A stretch of 31,222 nt of DNA from UBA11524 sp964383815. GTDB lineage: Bacteria; Bacillota; Clostridia; Christensenellales; Aristaeellaceae. The stretch covers positions 1 to 31,222 of the forward strand of contig CAYLIC010000026.1 of NCBI GenBank assembly GCA_964383815.1, given 5' to 3'. Positions within the stretch are counted from its first letter, which is position 1, and each line of letters starts with the position of its first letter. Below are positions 24,133 through 31,222 of this stretch, piece after piece. Position numbers and translations under genes: made by a program. The notes below the pieces were generated by a model, which worked only from the letters and a program-made list of their open reading frames with translations, had not been told where the DNA came from and searched no databases.

Positions 24133-24294
24133 AAATGGCTCCCTTCATAACACTCCAGTTTATTATAACAAAAAAGCGCAACAAATGCTACTATAAACAG
24201 CAACTTTTTGCGAAACGAAAGGAAGGATTTGCGGTAGGGAAGATGGAATCTTTTATGTATCACCCTGCATTATGCAGCGAAGGAGCGAAAACAT
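24133..24294. promoter_or_regulatory. Divergent promoter region, HAD-hprK operon and GH3 gene
   Basis: For the minus strand there is an extended -10, TGTTATAAT (TATAAT at 24167-24162), without a good -35. For the plus strand no convincing promoter is visible. A perfect 13-base palindrome CTGCATTATGCAG (24265-24277) lies three bases before the GH3 ribosome binding site AAGGAG and could be an operator or a small mRNA hairpin. Confidence 0.6.
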
Positions 24295-26376
24295 ATGATG
24301 GAACGCAGCGAAGCCCGCGCCAAGGCAAAGGCCCTGGTTGCTCAGATGACCCTGGAGGAAAAGGCCTCCCAGCTGAGGTACGATGCGCCCGCCATTCCGC
24401 GGCTGGGCATTCCTGCCTACAACTGGTGGAACGAAGCCCTGCACGGCGTAGCCCGGGCAGGCACTGCCACGGTGTTCCCCCAGGCCATTGGCCTGGCCGC
24501 CATTTTCGATGAGGACTTCCACCAGCAGGTGGCAGAGGTCATCTCCACCGAGGGCCGCGCCAAGTATAATGCTCAGTCCGCCCACGGCGACAGGGATATT
24601 TACAAGGGACTGACCATGTGGAGCCCGAACATCAACATCTTCCGTGATCCCCGCTGGGGCCGCGGACACGAAACCTATGGCGAGGATCCCTACCTGACCA
24701 GTCGGCTGGGCGTGCGCTTTATCGAGGGCCTGCAGGGCAAGGGCAAGTACATGAAGATTGCCGCCTGCGCCAAGCACTTTGCCGTGCACTCCGGCCCGGA
24801 GGAGCTGCGGCACGAGTTCGACGCCATCGCAACCCCCAAGGACATGACCGAAACCTACCTGCCCGCCTTTGAAGCGGCGGTGAAGGAGGCCAAGGTGGAA
24901 TCCGTTATGGGCGCCTACAATCGCACCAACGGCGAACCCTGCTGCGGCTCCAAGGCCCTGCTGGTGGACACCCTGAAGGAGAAATGGGGCTTTGAAGGCC
25001 ACATTGTCAGCGACTGCTGGGCTATCCGCGACTTCCATACCCGGCATATGGTGACCTCCACCGCGCCGGAATCCGCCGCCCTGGCCCTGAAGAACGGCTG
25101 CGACATCAACTGCGGCAACACCTACCTGCACATGATGCAGGCCTACCAGGAAGGCCTGGTGACGGAGGAGGACATTACCGCCGCCTGCGAAAATGCCTTC
25201 ACCAGCCGGTTCCTGCTGGGAATGTTTGCGGATGATTGCGAGTATGACCAGATCAGCTACCTGGAGAACGACACGGACGAGAACAACGCCGTGGCGCTGG
25301 CTGCTGCGGAAAAGTGCATGGTGCTTTTGAAGAACGATGGCATTCTGCCCCTGGACGACAGCAAGATCAAGACCATTGCGGTCATTGGCCCCAATAGCGA
25401 CAGCCAGGCTGCCCTGTATGCCAACTACTATGGCATGTCCAGCCGGTATGTGACCTTCCTGGAGGGTATCCGCGCCTATTGCAGGGAGAAGGGCATCCGG
25501 GTGCTGTACAGCAAGGGAAGCGCCATGGCGAAGGACCGTGTTCAGGGCCTGGGCCAGGCCAACGACCGCATTGCTGAAGCCGTCAGCTGTGCTGAGGCGG
25601 CGGACGTGGTTATCGCCTGCGTGGGCCTGGATGAAACCCTGGAGGGCGAAGAGGGCGATACCGGCAACGAGTATACCTCCGGTGATAAATTTGACCTGCA
25701 GCTGCCTGCCACCCAGCGGGTACTGATGGAGGCCCTGGAAAAGACCGGCAAGCCGCTGGTGACCGTGGTGGCTGTTGGCTCCGCGCTGAATGTGCCCCAG
25801 GGCAACGCCCAGCTGCTGGCCTGGTATCCCGGGCAGGCAGGCGGCACCGCACTGGCGGAGATTCTGTTTGGCAAGGTGTGTCCCTCCGGCAAGCTGCCGC
25901 TGACCTTCTACCACGATGTGAAGGACCTGCCGGAATTCACCGACTATAACATGACCAACCGCACCTACCGCTATTACACCGGAACGCCGCTGTATCCCTT
26001 CGGCTTCGGCCTGAGCTACGCCAGCTTCACCACCAGCGACATGAAGGCTGACAAGGACACCGTGACCGTTACCGTGACCAACCATGGCGACATGGCGGCG
26101 GAAAACGTGGTGCAGGTCTATGTGAAGGACAAGACTTCCAAATGGGCCACGCCCAACCCGCGCCTGGCTGGCTTTGCCCGGGTGGCGCTGGCTGCCGGCG
26201 AAAGCAAGGCCGTGCAGGTGAAGCTGGACGCCCTGGCCTTCACTGTGGTGAACGATGCGGGTGAGCGCATCAGCGATGGCAAGCGCTTCGACATTTATGC
26301 CGGCCTGAGCCAGCCCGATGCCCGCAGCGTGGAGCTGATGGGTCAGGCACCGCTGCACACGGTGCTGGAGCTGTAA
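24295..26376 (+). CDS. Glycoside hydrolase family 3, beta-glucosidase/beta-xylosidase type
   Basis: 693 aa without signal peptide, so it acts in the cytoplasm on imported oligosaccharides. The N-terminal barrel has NWWNEALHGVARAG, FPQAIGLAA, SPNINIFRDPRWGRGHETYGEDP and the catalytic nucleophile D240 in IVSDCWAI. The second alpha/beta domain begins around residue 355 (IKTIAVIGPNSDS) and a fibronectin type III-like domain ends the protein. The NWWNEALHG and RDPRWGRGHET motifs are typical of the xylosidase-like branch; beta-glucosidase or alpha-arabinosidase activity cannot be excluded. ATG 24295 is chosen because AAGGAG lies 9 bases upstream; a second ATG follows directly. Single-gene transcript ended by a strong terminator. 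Confidence 0.93.
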   Translation: MMERSEARAKAKALVAQMTLEEKASQLRYDAPAIPRLGIPAYNWWNEALHGVARAGTATVFPQAIGLAAIFDEDFHQQVAEVISTEGRAKYNAQSAHGDRDIYKGLTMWSPNINIFRDPRWGRGHETYGEDPYLTSRLGVRFIEGLQGKGKYMKIAACAKHFAVHSGPEELRHEFDAIATPKDMTETYLPAFEAAVKEAKVESVMGAYNRTNGEPCCGSKALLVDTLKEKWGFEGHIVSDCWAIRDFHTRHMVTSTAPESAALALKNGCDINCGNTYLHMMQAYQEGLVTEEDITAACENAFTSRFLLGMFADDCEYDQISYLENDTDENNAVALAAAEKCMVLLKNDGILPLDDSKIKTIAVIGPNSDSQAALYANYYGMSSRYVTFLEGIRAYCREKGIRVLYSKGSAMAKDRVQGLGQANDRIAEAVSCAEAADVVIACVGLDETLEGEEGDTGNEYTSGDKFDLQLPATQRVLMEALEKTGKPLVTVVAVGSALNVPQGNAQLLAWYPGQAGGTALAEILFGKVCPSGKLPLTFYHDVKDLPEFTDYNMTNRTYRYYTGTPLYPFGFGLSYASFTTSDMKADKDTVTVTVTNHGDMAAENVVQVYVKDKTSKWATPNPRLAGFARVALAAGESKAVQVKLDALAFTVVNDAGERISDGKRFDIYAGLSQPDARSVELMGQAPLHTVLEL

Positions 26377-26386
26377 CCAAATACGC

Positions 26387-26424
26387 AACAGGCTCGCCTC
26401 TGTAAATGAGGCGAGCCTGTTTTT
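26387..26424 (+). terminator. Rho-independent terminator after the GH3 gene
   Basis: Perfect 13-bp stem ACAGGCTCGCCTC/GAGGCGAGCCTGT, 7-base loop, TTTTT. The minus strand lacks a good T run, so it mainly serves GH3. Confidence 0.95.
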
Positions 26425-26471
26425 CGGCATGCGTTGCACTGCGCCTGGCAGCGCAATGTGGCAAGCTGTGC

Positions 26472-27410
26472 TTATAGCACGCGCAGCAGCTTGCAAAGGT
26501 AAATCATCACAAACAGGGTGCCCATGGAAAAGATGGTGGTCAGCACCACCTGGCTGGCGGCAAGAGGGCCATCGCCGCCCATGGATTCTGCCATGGGATA
26601 GCTGCTGACGGCGCAGGGCGCGGCAAAGAGAATCAGGATAACGCCCAGCTCCGCTTGGCGGAAGCCCAGCAGAATGCCGATCCCCACCATAACCACCGGG
26701 AGAATGGCCTGCCTGAGCAGCACCGTCCAGGTCAGCAGGCAGCGGTTGTCCTTCACACCCTTCCAGCACAGGGAGGCGCCCAGCACAATCAGCGACAGGG
26801 GAGAGGTGATGGAGCCAATATCCGTGCATACCTTGTCCAGCGCGTTGGGCAGGGTGATGCCGGCAAACAGGCAGCAGCAGCCCAGCACGCAGGCGATAAT
26901 CAGCGGGTTGGTCACGATGCCCTTCAGGAGGGAAAGCGGGTTGGCCTTGCTGCCGGAGGGTGCGGACAGGGCGACCACCGCCAGCACATTGTTGGCAATG
27001 ATGACAACGGGCAGCGCCAGCGTGACGGCGATGGTGCCTGCCTCGCCAAACATGGCCTTCGCCAGCGGAATGCCGAGAATGGCGAAATTGGTGCGGAAAA
27101 TGCCCTGCACCATAACGCCTTGCTTGCGGGGATCCTTTACAAACCGGGGCACCAGCAGGTATGCCGCCAGGAACACCGCCAAGATGCTCAGCAGCACAAA
27201 GGCCTCGAATGCCAGGCCCGGCGCGATGGAGGTATCCAGCCCGCGAATGTTGTTGAACAGGAGCACCGGCAGGAACAGGCGGAAAATCAGCTTGTTTACA
27301 GCGCTGGCGGTTTCCTGGGTGATGAGCCCAATCTGCCTGATGAACCAGCCCAGTGCAAGCATCAGCAAAATTGGCAGCATAATCCCCAGAGTGATTTGGA
27401 ACTCTGCCAA
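26472..27410 (-). CDS. AEC family permease (auxin efflux carrier/malate permease type)
   Basis: 312 aa, about ten membrane segments in two halves (ILLMLALGWFIRQIGLI; RTNFAILGIPLAKAMFG; NPLIIACVLGCC; SPLSLIVLGASLCWKG; AAPCAVSSYPMAESMGGD). Members move organic acids or amino-acid derivatives across the inner membrane. The start is a TTG at 27410 preceded by AAAGGA (9 bases); the first in-frame ATG, ten codons later, has no site and would cut into the first helix. It lies 33 bases downstream of pfkA on the same strand and is probably co-transcribed, which would couple glycolysis to acid export or uptake. An 8-bp inverted repeat, GCAAGCTG/CAGCTTGC (26462-26495), overlaps its 3' end. Confidence 0.88.
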   Translation of the reverse strand: MAEFQITLGIMLPILLMLALGWFIRQIGLITQETASAVNKLIFRLFLPVLLFNNIRGLDTSIAPGLAFEAFVLLSILAVFLAAYLLVPRFVKDPRKQGVMVQGIFRTNFAILGIPLAKAMFGEAGTIAVTLALPVVIIANNVLAVVALSAPSGSKANPLSLLKGIVTNPLIIACVLGCCCLFAGITLPNALDKVCTDIGSITSPLSLIVLGASLCWKGVKDNRCLLTWTVLLRQAILPVVMVGIGILLGFRQAELGVILILFAAPCAVSSYPMAESMGGDGPLAASQVVLTTIFSMGTLFVMIYLCKLLRVL

Positions 27411-27443
27411 GGAATCGCGTCCTTTCTTTGGTATAAGGGCGTA

Positions 27444-28514
27444 TCAGTCGCCAAAGGAAATGCCCATGTTCCGGGCGGTGATAACCATCTGCTCGTCCGC
27501 AGGCACCAGCTTGGGCACGCCGGCAATATCGCTGAGCTTGTTGTGAACAATGTCGTTGCCCTTCAGTGCCACGGTAACGCCGTAAACATCGTCGCGGATC
27601 AGCTCTGCCGCGTGAACGCCAAACTGGGTGGACAGCACCCGGTCGTAGGCATTGGGGCTGCCGCCGCGCTGGATGTGCCCGGGCACCACGGCACGGGCCT
27701 CCACGCCCACCAGCTCCTGCAGCTGCCGGGCCACATAGGCGCTGGCGGAGAAGTGCTCGGCGGCGCGCCGGGCCTCCCGTTCCTTCTTCTTCAGCTTAGC
27801 CTCCTCCCTGTCCATGGCGCCTTCCGCCACGGCGATGATGGTGAAGCCCTTGTTGGATTTCGCTCTGGCTTCCACCACCTTGGCCACCTTGCTGATGTCA
27901 TAGGGAATCTCCGGCACCAGAATCACGTCTGCTCCGCCGGCAACGCCGGAATACAGGGTCAGCCAGCCGGCCTTGTTGCCCATGATTTCAATCACCATGC
28001 AGCGCCCATGGGAGGCGGCGGTGGTGTGAATGCGGTCAATCACCTCGGTGGCAATGTCCAGGGCGGTATGGAAGCCGAAGGTGAAGTCCGTGCCGTACAG
28101 GTCGTTGTCAATGGTTTTGGGCAGGCCAATCACGTTCAGGCCTTCCTGGGAGAGCAGGTTGGCGGTCTTGTGTGTGCCGTTGCCGCCCAGGGTCACCAGG
28201 CAGTCCAGCTTCAGGTTCTTGTAGGTTTTCTTCATGGCGGCAACCTTGTCCACCTTGTCCTCGCCAATGACGCGCATGTTGCGGAAGGGCGTGCGGGCCG
28301 TGCCAAGAATGGTGCCGCCCAGGGTCAGAATGCCGGAAAAGTCGCTGCGCTTCATCTCCTGGTAGTCACCTTCAATCAGGCCGCGGTAGCCATCGTGAAT
28401 GCCGATGATTTCTGCATCGAACATCTCATAGGCAGCACGGGTCACGCCACGGATGGCAGCATTCAGGCCGGGGCAGTCGCCGCCGCTGGTCAGGATACCG
28501 ATACGCTTTTTCAT
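27444..28514 (-). CDS. pfkA: 6-phosphofructokinase
   Basis: 356 aa cytoplasmic glycolytic enzyme, fructose 6-phosphate to fructose 1,6-bisphosphate. Visible: nucleotide site LTSGGDCPGLNAA, GGTILGTARTP, GGNGTHKTA, catalytic TIDNDLYGTD, EIMGNKAGWL and GHIQRGGSP. At the two positions that distinguish phosphoryl donors (E. coli 104 and 124) it has Gly (GGNG) and Lys (PKTIDND). This is the group III pattern, usually ATP-dependent; the metal-binding Asp103 of E. coli is Asn. The start ATG 28514 has GGGAGG 8 bases upstream. A charged insert (EEAKLKKKEREARRAAEH) lies after AVAEGAMDR. Confidence 0.94.
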   Translation of the reverse strand: MKKRIGILTSGGDCPGLNAAIRGVTRAAYEMFDAEIIGIHDGYRGLIEGDYQEMKRSDFSGILTLGGTILGTARTPFRNMRVIGEDKVDKVAAMKKTYKNLKLDCLVTLGGNGTHKTANLLSQEGLNVIGLPKTIDNDLYGTDFTFGFHTALDIATEVIDRIHTTAASHGRCMVIEIMGNKAGWLTLYSGVAGGADVILVPEIPYDISKVAKVVEARAKSNKGFTIIAVAEGAMDREEAKLKKKEREARRAAEHFSASAYVARQLQELVGVEARAVVPGHIQRGGSPNAYDRVLSTQFGVHAAELIRDDVYGVTVALKGNDIVHNKLSDIAGVPKLVPADEQMVITARNMGISFGD

Positions 28515-28534
28515 AAAAGAAACCTCCCTTGCTC

Positions 28535-28567
28535 TTGAATCTCAGTCATACTTCGGTTATTATAACA
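28535..28567. promoter_or_regulatory. Overlapping divergent promoters for pfkA and the GNAT gene
   Basis: Minus strand: extended -10 TGTTATAAT (TATAAT at 28564-28559) for pfkA, no clear -35. Plus strand: TTGAAT (28535-28540), 17 bases, TATTAT (28558-28563). The two -10 elements share five bases, so only one polymerase could occupy the site at a time. Confidence 0.55.
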
Positions 28568-28674
28568 TGTATGAGGGAAAATGGCTACTTCTTTTTGCGG
28601 AAAGCAGTGCTTTTTGTCCGGGAACCTGACCTGAACGGGTGAAAACCATGCAAAAAACACAAAGGAGCATGAAC

Positions 28675-29220
28675 ATGAACATCAATTATGAGGAGCTTTT
28701 TAACACCCTGCACCCCGGCTTTTTTGACCGGGAGAGCATCCGTAGCCTGCCGCCGGAGGATGTTTCGGAGGAGCAGATCCTTGACCTGCACACCTTTTCC
28801 GCCGATGCGGTGCAGGTGAGCTGCCCGGGGCATATCGCCTTTGGCATGTATGAGGGCGACATGGAAAGCCTGCGCCAGGCTGTGGCAGAGGTGGCCGAGG
28901 ACTGGGTTTCCTATTTCAACAAGGGTGACAGGGTGTACTGTGCCATGGACGGCGACCGGGTGGTCAGCTTCTGCCTGCTGGACGTGTTTGGGGAGTACAG
29001 AGGACTGAAGGTTGCCGGGCCTGGCTGCGTGGGCACGGTGCCCAGCGCCAGGGGACAGGGCATTGGCCTGAAAATGGTGCAGAACGCCACGCAAATCCTG
29101 AAGGAACAGGGCTACGACCTGAGCTACATCCATTACACCCATGTGGGCCACTGGTATGCCCGGCTGGGGTATGAAACCATCCTGCACTGGAACGCCAGGG
29201 GCCTTTGCACCAAGGGCTGA
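28675..29220 (+). CDS. GNAT family N-acetyltransferase
   Basis: 181 aa. The acetyl-CoA binding motif is VPSARGQGIGLKMVQNA, preceded by VGTV and a VVSFCLLDVFG strand and followed by YIHYTHVGHWYARLGYE, the usual beta-6/alpha-4 region of the fold. The N-terminal 60 residues are less typical. The start is ATG 28675 with AGGAG 7 bases upstream; earlier in-frame starts (ATG 28669, GTG 28639) have poorer spacing. It is cytoplasmic. The acceptor substrate is unknown. Confidence 0.87.
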   Translation: MNINYEELFNTLHPGFFDRESIRSLPPEDVSEEQILDLHTFSADAVQVSCPGHIAFGMYEGDMESLRQAVAEVAEDWVSYFNKGDRVYCAMDGDRVVSFCLLDVFGEYRGLKVAGPGCVGTVPSARGQGIGLKMVQNATQILKEQGYDLSYIHYTHVGHWYARLGYETILHWNARGLCTKG

Positions 29221-29233
29221 CAGGCCGCCGATG

Positions 29234-29262
29234 TTGACGAAACCGCGGAAAAGATGTATAAT
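29234..29262 (+). promoter_or_regulatory. Sigma-A promoter of the nucleotide-sugar dehydratase gene
   Basis: TTGACG (29234-29239), 17 bases, TATAAT (29257-29262), 66 bases upstream of the ATG at 29329. It has the same hexamers and spacing as the promoter at 6002. Confidence 0.85.
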
Positions 29263-29328
29263 TTTCAGTGGGCCGGGAGGCGCATTTTTGTGTGCAGATG
29301 CCTGGCGTGAAAGGTGATTGATCGAACG

Positions 29329-31222
29329 ATGCAGGACAGCACGAGGCCATACAAGCGAGGCAGAAAACACTCAGTCATGTTGATGCTTTTCGACCTGGCT
29401 TTGCTTATCGTGTGCGATGTGCTGATGCTGGTGGTGTATCCCAGCAGCATTACCCCGCTGGATGGTGCCTCCACCGCCGCGCAGATGGTGATGAGCGCCG
29501 CCAGCGTGATGGCCTGCCGAGGCATACTGGGCATATACAAGCAGATATGGCGCTATGGCGGCACCACCCAGTATATGCGGCTGCTCTTTGCCGATGCCCT
29601 GGGCGGCATTGCATACCTGGTGCTGATGACGCTGCTGCCCTTTGGGAAGATTACCGCACTCCGTGCCCTGACCATGGTGGCCCTGAACCTGCTGGCAGCC
29701 ATTGGCATGCGGCTGATATACCAATACATGTACGAATACAAAAGCCAGCAGCAGCCCATCACCAAGGTGCTGCGGAAGATCACCTACGCGCTGACGGGCA
29801 TTAAGGTGGAGCCTGTGGGCGCCAATGGCAGGCCGGTGAGCCACAGGATAAACATTGCCATTGTGGGCGCAGGCCGGGTGGGTGTGATGCTGGCGGATGA
29901 GCTTTTGCGCAACCCTTCTGCGGCCTATCAGCCCTGCTGCTTTGTGGACATCGACAGCGAGAAGATAGGCCGGTACATCAGCGGCCTGCGGGTGTTTTCC
30001 GAGGAGGAGTTTACCATGGATGTGGTTGCCTCCTTTCCCATACAGGAGATTGTTTTCGCACTGCCGGATGTGGACGCGGAATACAAGCAGGCCCTTTACA
30101 ACCGCTACAAGACCACCGGCTGCAAGATTAAGGTGTACGACTATCCCGACCCACAGCGCATGGGCAGCAAGCGCACCCTGCACGACTTTGATGTGACGGA
30201 GCTGCTCTTCCGCAAGCCGGTGGAGTTTGCCGATGAGCAGACCACCCGCTACTACGCCGGGAAAACCGTGCTGATCACCGGCGGCGGCGGATCCATCGGC
30301 AGCGAGCTGTGCAGGCAGATTGCCCAGATGGCGCCCAAGCGGCTGGTGATTCTGGACGTGTATGAAAACGGCGCCTACGACATTCAGCAGGAGCTGCGCA
30401 TACGCTATGGGGCCAGGCTGGACATGGCGGTGGAGATTGCCACCGTGTGTGACAGGCAGGCCCTGGAGCACATTTTTGCCAAGCACCGGCCGGACGTGGT
30501 GCTCCACGCCGCCGCCCACAAGCATGTGCCGCTGATGGAGCACAACTGCGTGGAGGCTGTGAAGAACAATGTGTTTGGCACGCTGAACATGGTGGAGGTT
30601 TCCGAGAAATACGGGGTGGAGAAATTCACCATGATTTCCACCGACAAGGCGGTGAACCCAACCAACGTCATGGGCGCCACCAAGCGCATGTGCGAGATGA
30701 TTGTCCAGAGCCGCACCGGCACCAGGACAAACTTCTCCGCCACCCGGTTTGGCAATGTGCTGGGCAGCAACGGCAGCGTGATTCCCCTGTTCCGCCGGCA
30801 GATTATGAACGGCGGCCCGGTAACGCTGACGGACAAGCAGATTATCCGCTACTTCATGACCATTCCGGAGGCCACCCAGCTGGTGCTGCAGTCCGGCGCC
30901 ATGGCGCGGAACGGCGAACTGTATGTGCTGGACATGGGCAAGCCGGTGAAAATCCTTGACCTGGCGGAGAACATGATTCGCCTGAGCGGCTATGAGCCCT
31001 ACAAGGACATTGACATTATCGAGATTGGCCTGCGCCCCGGGGAGAAGCTGTACGAGGAGCTGCTGATCCGCACGGAGGAAATGGACAAGACCAGCAACAG
31101 CCTGATTTTCGTGGAGCGGGACAAGCCGCTGACCATGGACGAGATCGGCGAGAAGCTGGCGCTGCTCTCCGCCGCCATCGCCACTGATGACGATGAGGCC
31201 GTCCGCACTGCCCTGCACCAGG
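29329..31222 (+). CDS. Membrane-bound nucleotide-sugar 4,6-dehydratase (CapD/PglF/EpsC-like), 3' end cut off
   Basis: 631 codons visible with no stop. Residues about 15-125 hold four membrane segments. A first Rossmann fold is at about 176 (IAIVGAGRVG), and the catalytic short-chain dehydrogenase domain starts at 315 with LITGGGGSIGSE. Active-site landmarks are STDKA (437-441) and M448-x3-K452 (VMGATKR), where Met replaces the usual Tyr as in the PglF/FlaA1 group, then ATRFGNVLGSNGSVIP and GLRPGEKLYEELL. These enzymes convert UDP-GlcNAc to the 4-keto-6-deoxy sugar for capsule, exopolysaccharide or protein glycosylation. The start ATG 29329 has AAAGGTGA 11 bases upstream; a GTG at 29314 is an alternative. 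Probably only a few dozen residues are missing. More surface-polysaccharide genes may follow beyond the window. Confidence 0.9.
   Translation, partial: MQDSTRPYKRGRKHSVMLMLFDLALLIVCDVLMLVVYPSSITPLDGASTAAQMVMSAASVMACRGILGIYKQIWRYGGTTQYMRLLFADALGGIAYLVLMTLLPFGKITALRALTMVALNLLAAIGMRLIYQYMYEYKSQQQPITKVLRKITYALTGIKVEPVGANGRPVSHRINIAIVGAGRVGVMLADELLRNPSAAYQPCCFVDIDSEKIGRYISGLRVFSEEEFTMDVVASFPIQEIVFALPDVDAEYKQALYNRYKTTGCKIKVYDYPDPQRMGSKRTLHDFDVTELLFRKPVEFADEQTTRYYAGKTVLITGGGGSIGSELCRQIAQMAPKRLVILDVYENGAYDIQQELRIRYGARLDMAVEIATVCDRQALEHIFAKHRPDVVLHAAAHKHVPLMEHNCVEAVKNNVFGTLNMVEVSEKYGVEKFTMISTDKAVNPTNVMGATKRMCEMIVQSRTGTRTNFSATRFGNVLGSNGSVIPLFRRQIMNGGPVTLTDKQIIRYFMTIPEATQLVLQSGAMARNGELYVLDMGKPVKILDLAENMIRLSGYEPYKDIDIIEIGLRPGEKLYEELLIRTEEMDKTSNSLIFVERDKPLTMDEIGEKLALLSAAIATDDDEAVRTALHQ

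Noticed and set aside
24253..28538. Long antisense frames opposite GH3 (minus strand) and opposite the AEC/pfkA genes (plus strand)
   Set aside because: Same artefact of GC-rich third codon positions; no start signals or protein families.
28601..28613. Palindrome AAAGCAGTGCTTT followed by TT in the GNAT leader, considered as a terminator
   Set aside because: The stem is short and AT-rich with a one-base centre, so it cannot form a stable hairpin of terminator type; a regulatory role has no supporting evidence.
29371..31218. Minus-strand open frame opposite the nucleotide-sugar dehydratase
   Set aside because: The plus strand has a clear promoter and complete dehydratase motifs; the antisense frame is compositionally biased.

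Overview
The window looks like chromosomal DNA from an anaerobic, GC-rich member of Bacillota (Clostridia; possibly a gut or rumen Christensenellales-like lineage, which is inference only). The reasons are an HPr kinase/phosphorylase, a tetrahydrofolate riboswitch in front of folT, a clostridial-type phosphofructokinase, an FTR-like iron-sulfur protein, strong AGGAGG ribosome binding sites and many short U-tailed terminators. I see no tRNA, rRNA, CRISPR array, insertion sequence or phage gene.

Layout. (1) 1-130: the 3' end of lysS and its terminator. (2) 343-5951, + strand: a galactose/glucose-type ABC importer (binding protein, double ATPase, permease) followed by a YghZ-type aldo/keto reductase. 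The binding protein is the most striking gene here. Its residue order is a natural circular permutation of MglB: the segment that is N-terminal in MglB sits at the C-terminus, yet nearly all sugar- and calcium-binding residues are kept. The partner permease carries an extra charged, coiled-coil-like N-terminal region of about 215 residues. (3) 6085-8623, +: two AraC-type regulators, one with a degenerate receiver domain (Asp to Glu at the phosphoacceptor site), one with a GyrI-like ligand domain and a strong internal start site. (4) 8667-10772, - strand: a MATE transporter and a frameshifted small secreted protein. (5) 11075-20021, +: one long probable operon with a trigger-factor-like protein, a CQAC thioredoxin, an FTR-like Fe-S protein, a duplicated-domain lipoprotein, a two-subunit ABC exporter and a PreP-like M16 metallopeptidase. 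(6) 20062-24132, -: folT-nth behind a THF riboswitch, and a HAD phosphatase-hprK-ROK kinase operon. (7) 24295-26376, +: a cytoplasmic GH3 glycosidase. (8) 26472-28514, -: pfkA and an AEC permease. (9) 28675-end, +: a GNAT acetyltransferase and a membrane-bound nucleotide-sugar dehydratase cut by the window end.

How it fits together. Sugar import, GH3 hydrolysis of oligosaccharides in the cytoplasm, a ROK kinase, PFK and HPr kinase are consistent with a saccharolytic lifestyle under carbon catabolite control. The 11-20 kb operon suggests protein folding and thiol redox control tied to export and peptide degradation. Promoters were identified by eye. Four minus-strand promoters share an extended -10 element (TGYTATAATA), while two plus-strand ones are TTGACG-N17-TATAAT.
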